Of a DNA stretch of 6,815 nt, positions 5,712-6,815 are shown piece by piece. Position 1 is the stretch's first letter. Each line of letters begins with the position of its first letter. The translations under genes were made by a program, and so were the position numbers. The stretch spans positions 1-6,815 of the forward strand of contig CAZSBE010000139.1 of the NCBI GenBank assembly GCA_964604955.1, in the 5' to 3' direction. Below the pieces are notes generated by a model that worked only from the letters and a program-made list of their open reading frames with translations, was not told the DNA's origin and searched no databases. Origin of the DNA: JALGWA01 sp964604955. Lineage in GTDB: Bacteria > Arandabacterota > Arandabacteria > Arandabacterales > JALGWA01.

Positions 5712-6815
5712 TGCGCAACATGCCACGGCAACTATGACACGGCCGTCGAGCCCTGGTATGTATGGCGCGGTTCCATGATGGCCCAGGCGGCGCGCGATCC
5801 CTTCTTCTTCGCCTGCATGGCCGTCGCCGAGCAGGACGCGCCATCGGTGGGCGACGTATGCATCAGGTGCCACTCGCCGGGCGGCTGGCAGGAAGGCCGT
5901 TCGGTAGATACCAGCGGCGACCTTCTAAATGCCCTGGACCGCCACGGCGTCCACTGCGACTTCTGCCACCGCATGGTGGACTTCAACTACGTCGCGGGCG
6001 TGAGCCCGGCCTCGGACCCGGCCGTGCTGGCAACGGTGGACCCGCTTCCCCTCCAATACGCCAACGGGCAGTTCATAAACGACCCCAGCCCAATCATGAG
6101 GGGCCCCTTCGCGGACGCCGCAGCCAGCCACGCTTTCGTTGAGTCGCCCTTCCACCGCGAGGGCGAGGTCTGCGGCACATGCCATGACGTGAGTAACCCC
6201 GTCTTCATCCAGGTCTCCCCCGGCGACTACGCGCCGAATACCTTCAACCTCCAGCACCCGGATATGTACGTGCGCAACATGTTCCCCGTCGAGAGGACCT
6301 ACAGCGAGTGGTCGGTGAGCGAGTACGCCGTCACCGGGGTTTACGCCCCCCAGTTCGCGGGCAACAAGCCCGACGGCATCGTATCCACATGCCAGGACTG
6401 CCATATGCGCGACGTGACCGGTAACGGCTGTAACGTACCGGGCGCGCCCAGCAGAACCGACCTTCCCCTCCACGACCTCATGGGCGGGAACATCTTCGCG
6501 GTGGACATAATCGACGTCTTCTACCCGGACGAAGTCAACGCCGCCCAGCTCCAGGCCGCCAGGTCGCGGGCCCAGCACATGCTGAGCCTGGCAGCCACAC
6601 TCGAGGTTACCCCCGAGGACTTCGGCGTCACCGTGCGCGTCACCAACGAGACCGGCCACAAGCTGCCGTCGGGGTATCCTGAGGGCCGGAGGGTATGGCT
6701 CAACGTCAAGGGGCTCAACGCCGCCGACTCAGTCGTCTACGAGTCCGGCGAATATGACTTTGCAACCGCCGAGCTCGACCTTGGCGACCCGACTGCCAAG
6801 ATATATGACATACAT
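5712..6815 (+). pseudogene. Multihaem cytochrome c, haem-rich part downstream of the in-frame stop, 3' end beyond window
   Basis: The frame of the upstream segment stays open from 5712 to the last base, 368 codons, with five CxxCH haem motifs: CATCH (5712-5726), CIRCH (5859-5873), CDFCH (5955-5969), CGTCH (6171-6185) and CQDCH (6390-6404). With the upstream CGVCH the full protein has at least six haems. WRGSMMAQAARDPFF, GDVCIRCHSPGGWQEGRS, HCDFCHRMVDF and TGHKLPSGYPEGRR (6651-6692) match patterns I recall from large periplasmic or outer-surface multihaem cytochromes of Geobacter-like and other dissimilatory bacteria, which carry electrons out of the cell or between respiratory complexes. Extra histidines (5943, 5952, 6129, 6153) could be distal haem ligands. 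The first in-frame ATGs (5775, 5778) lie after CATCH and have no signal peptide, so a separate gene starting there could not yield a matured c-type cytochrome. The coding pattern is otherwise intact, so the disruption is recent or an artefact. Confidence 0.72.

Noticed and set aside
5710..5712. ATG overlapping the TAA (TAATG) as the start of a second, translationally coupled gene
   Set aside because: It is in a different frame from the haem motifs and would not encode the cytochrome region.
5016..6659. Long minus-strand open frames (5016-5873 and 5925-6659)
   Set aside because: They lie opposite the cytochrome frame with its six CxxCH motifs. Their composition (repeated Val, Gly, Arg, His) is typical of antisense shadows in GC-rich DNA.

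Overview
The window is GC-rich, and codons in the real genes strongly favour G or C at the third position. It carries six genes; one is cut by the left edge and the last runs off the right edge in a frame broken by a stop codon. The gene content (flavodiiron protein, ferritin-like diiron protein, large periplasmic multihaem cytochrome c) suggests a Gram-negative, anaerobic or microaerophilic bacterium with extensive extracytoplasmic electron transfer, as in Desulfobacterota/Geobacter-like lineages. That placement is an inference from gene content; no rRNA or other phylogenetic marker is present.

Left region (1-1472): a two-gene unit for oxidative-stress defence. The 3' three quarters of a flavodiiron protein (A-type flavoprotein, oxygen or NO reductase) is followed 12 bp later, behind a strong ribosome binding site, by a rubrerythrin-family ferritin-like protein that lacks a rubredoxin domain.

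Repeat (1482-1606): a 125-bp nested imperfect palindrome with perfect 23-bp terminal inverted repeats. It resembles a non-autonomous REP/MITE-type element and fills the gap between the ferritin-like gene and the next gene.

Middle region (1628-3863): a class I SAM-dependent methyltransferase, then a polytopic membrane protein of the GT-C glycosyltransferase-like/YfhO-like type. Both lie on the + strand, 61 bp apart, with a possible weak promoter between them. A GC-rich hairpin plus T-rich tail lies at the end of the membrane gene.

Right region (3937-6815): a minus-strand membrane protein with a HELTH zinc-metallopeptidase motif is divergent from a secreted multihaem cytochrome c. The intergenic region has a good sigma70-type promoter (TTGAAA-17-TATGAT) for the cytochrome and a roughly 100-nt leader. 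The cytochrome frame starts with a signal peptide, one CxxCH, a calcium-loop-like DSDGDG segment and an Ig-like domain. It then meets an in-frame TAA immediately before the second haem motif. The same frame continues open for 368 codons to the window edge with five more CxxCH motifs. This is either a nonsense-disrupted gene, a base-call error or, less likely, readthrough, and it is the most notable feature here.

I saw no tRNA, rRNA, CRISPR array, transposase gene or replication origin.
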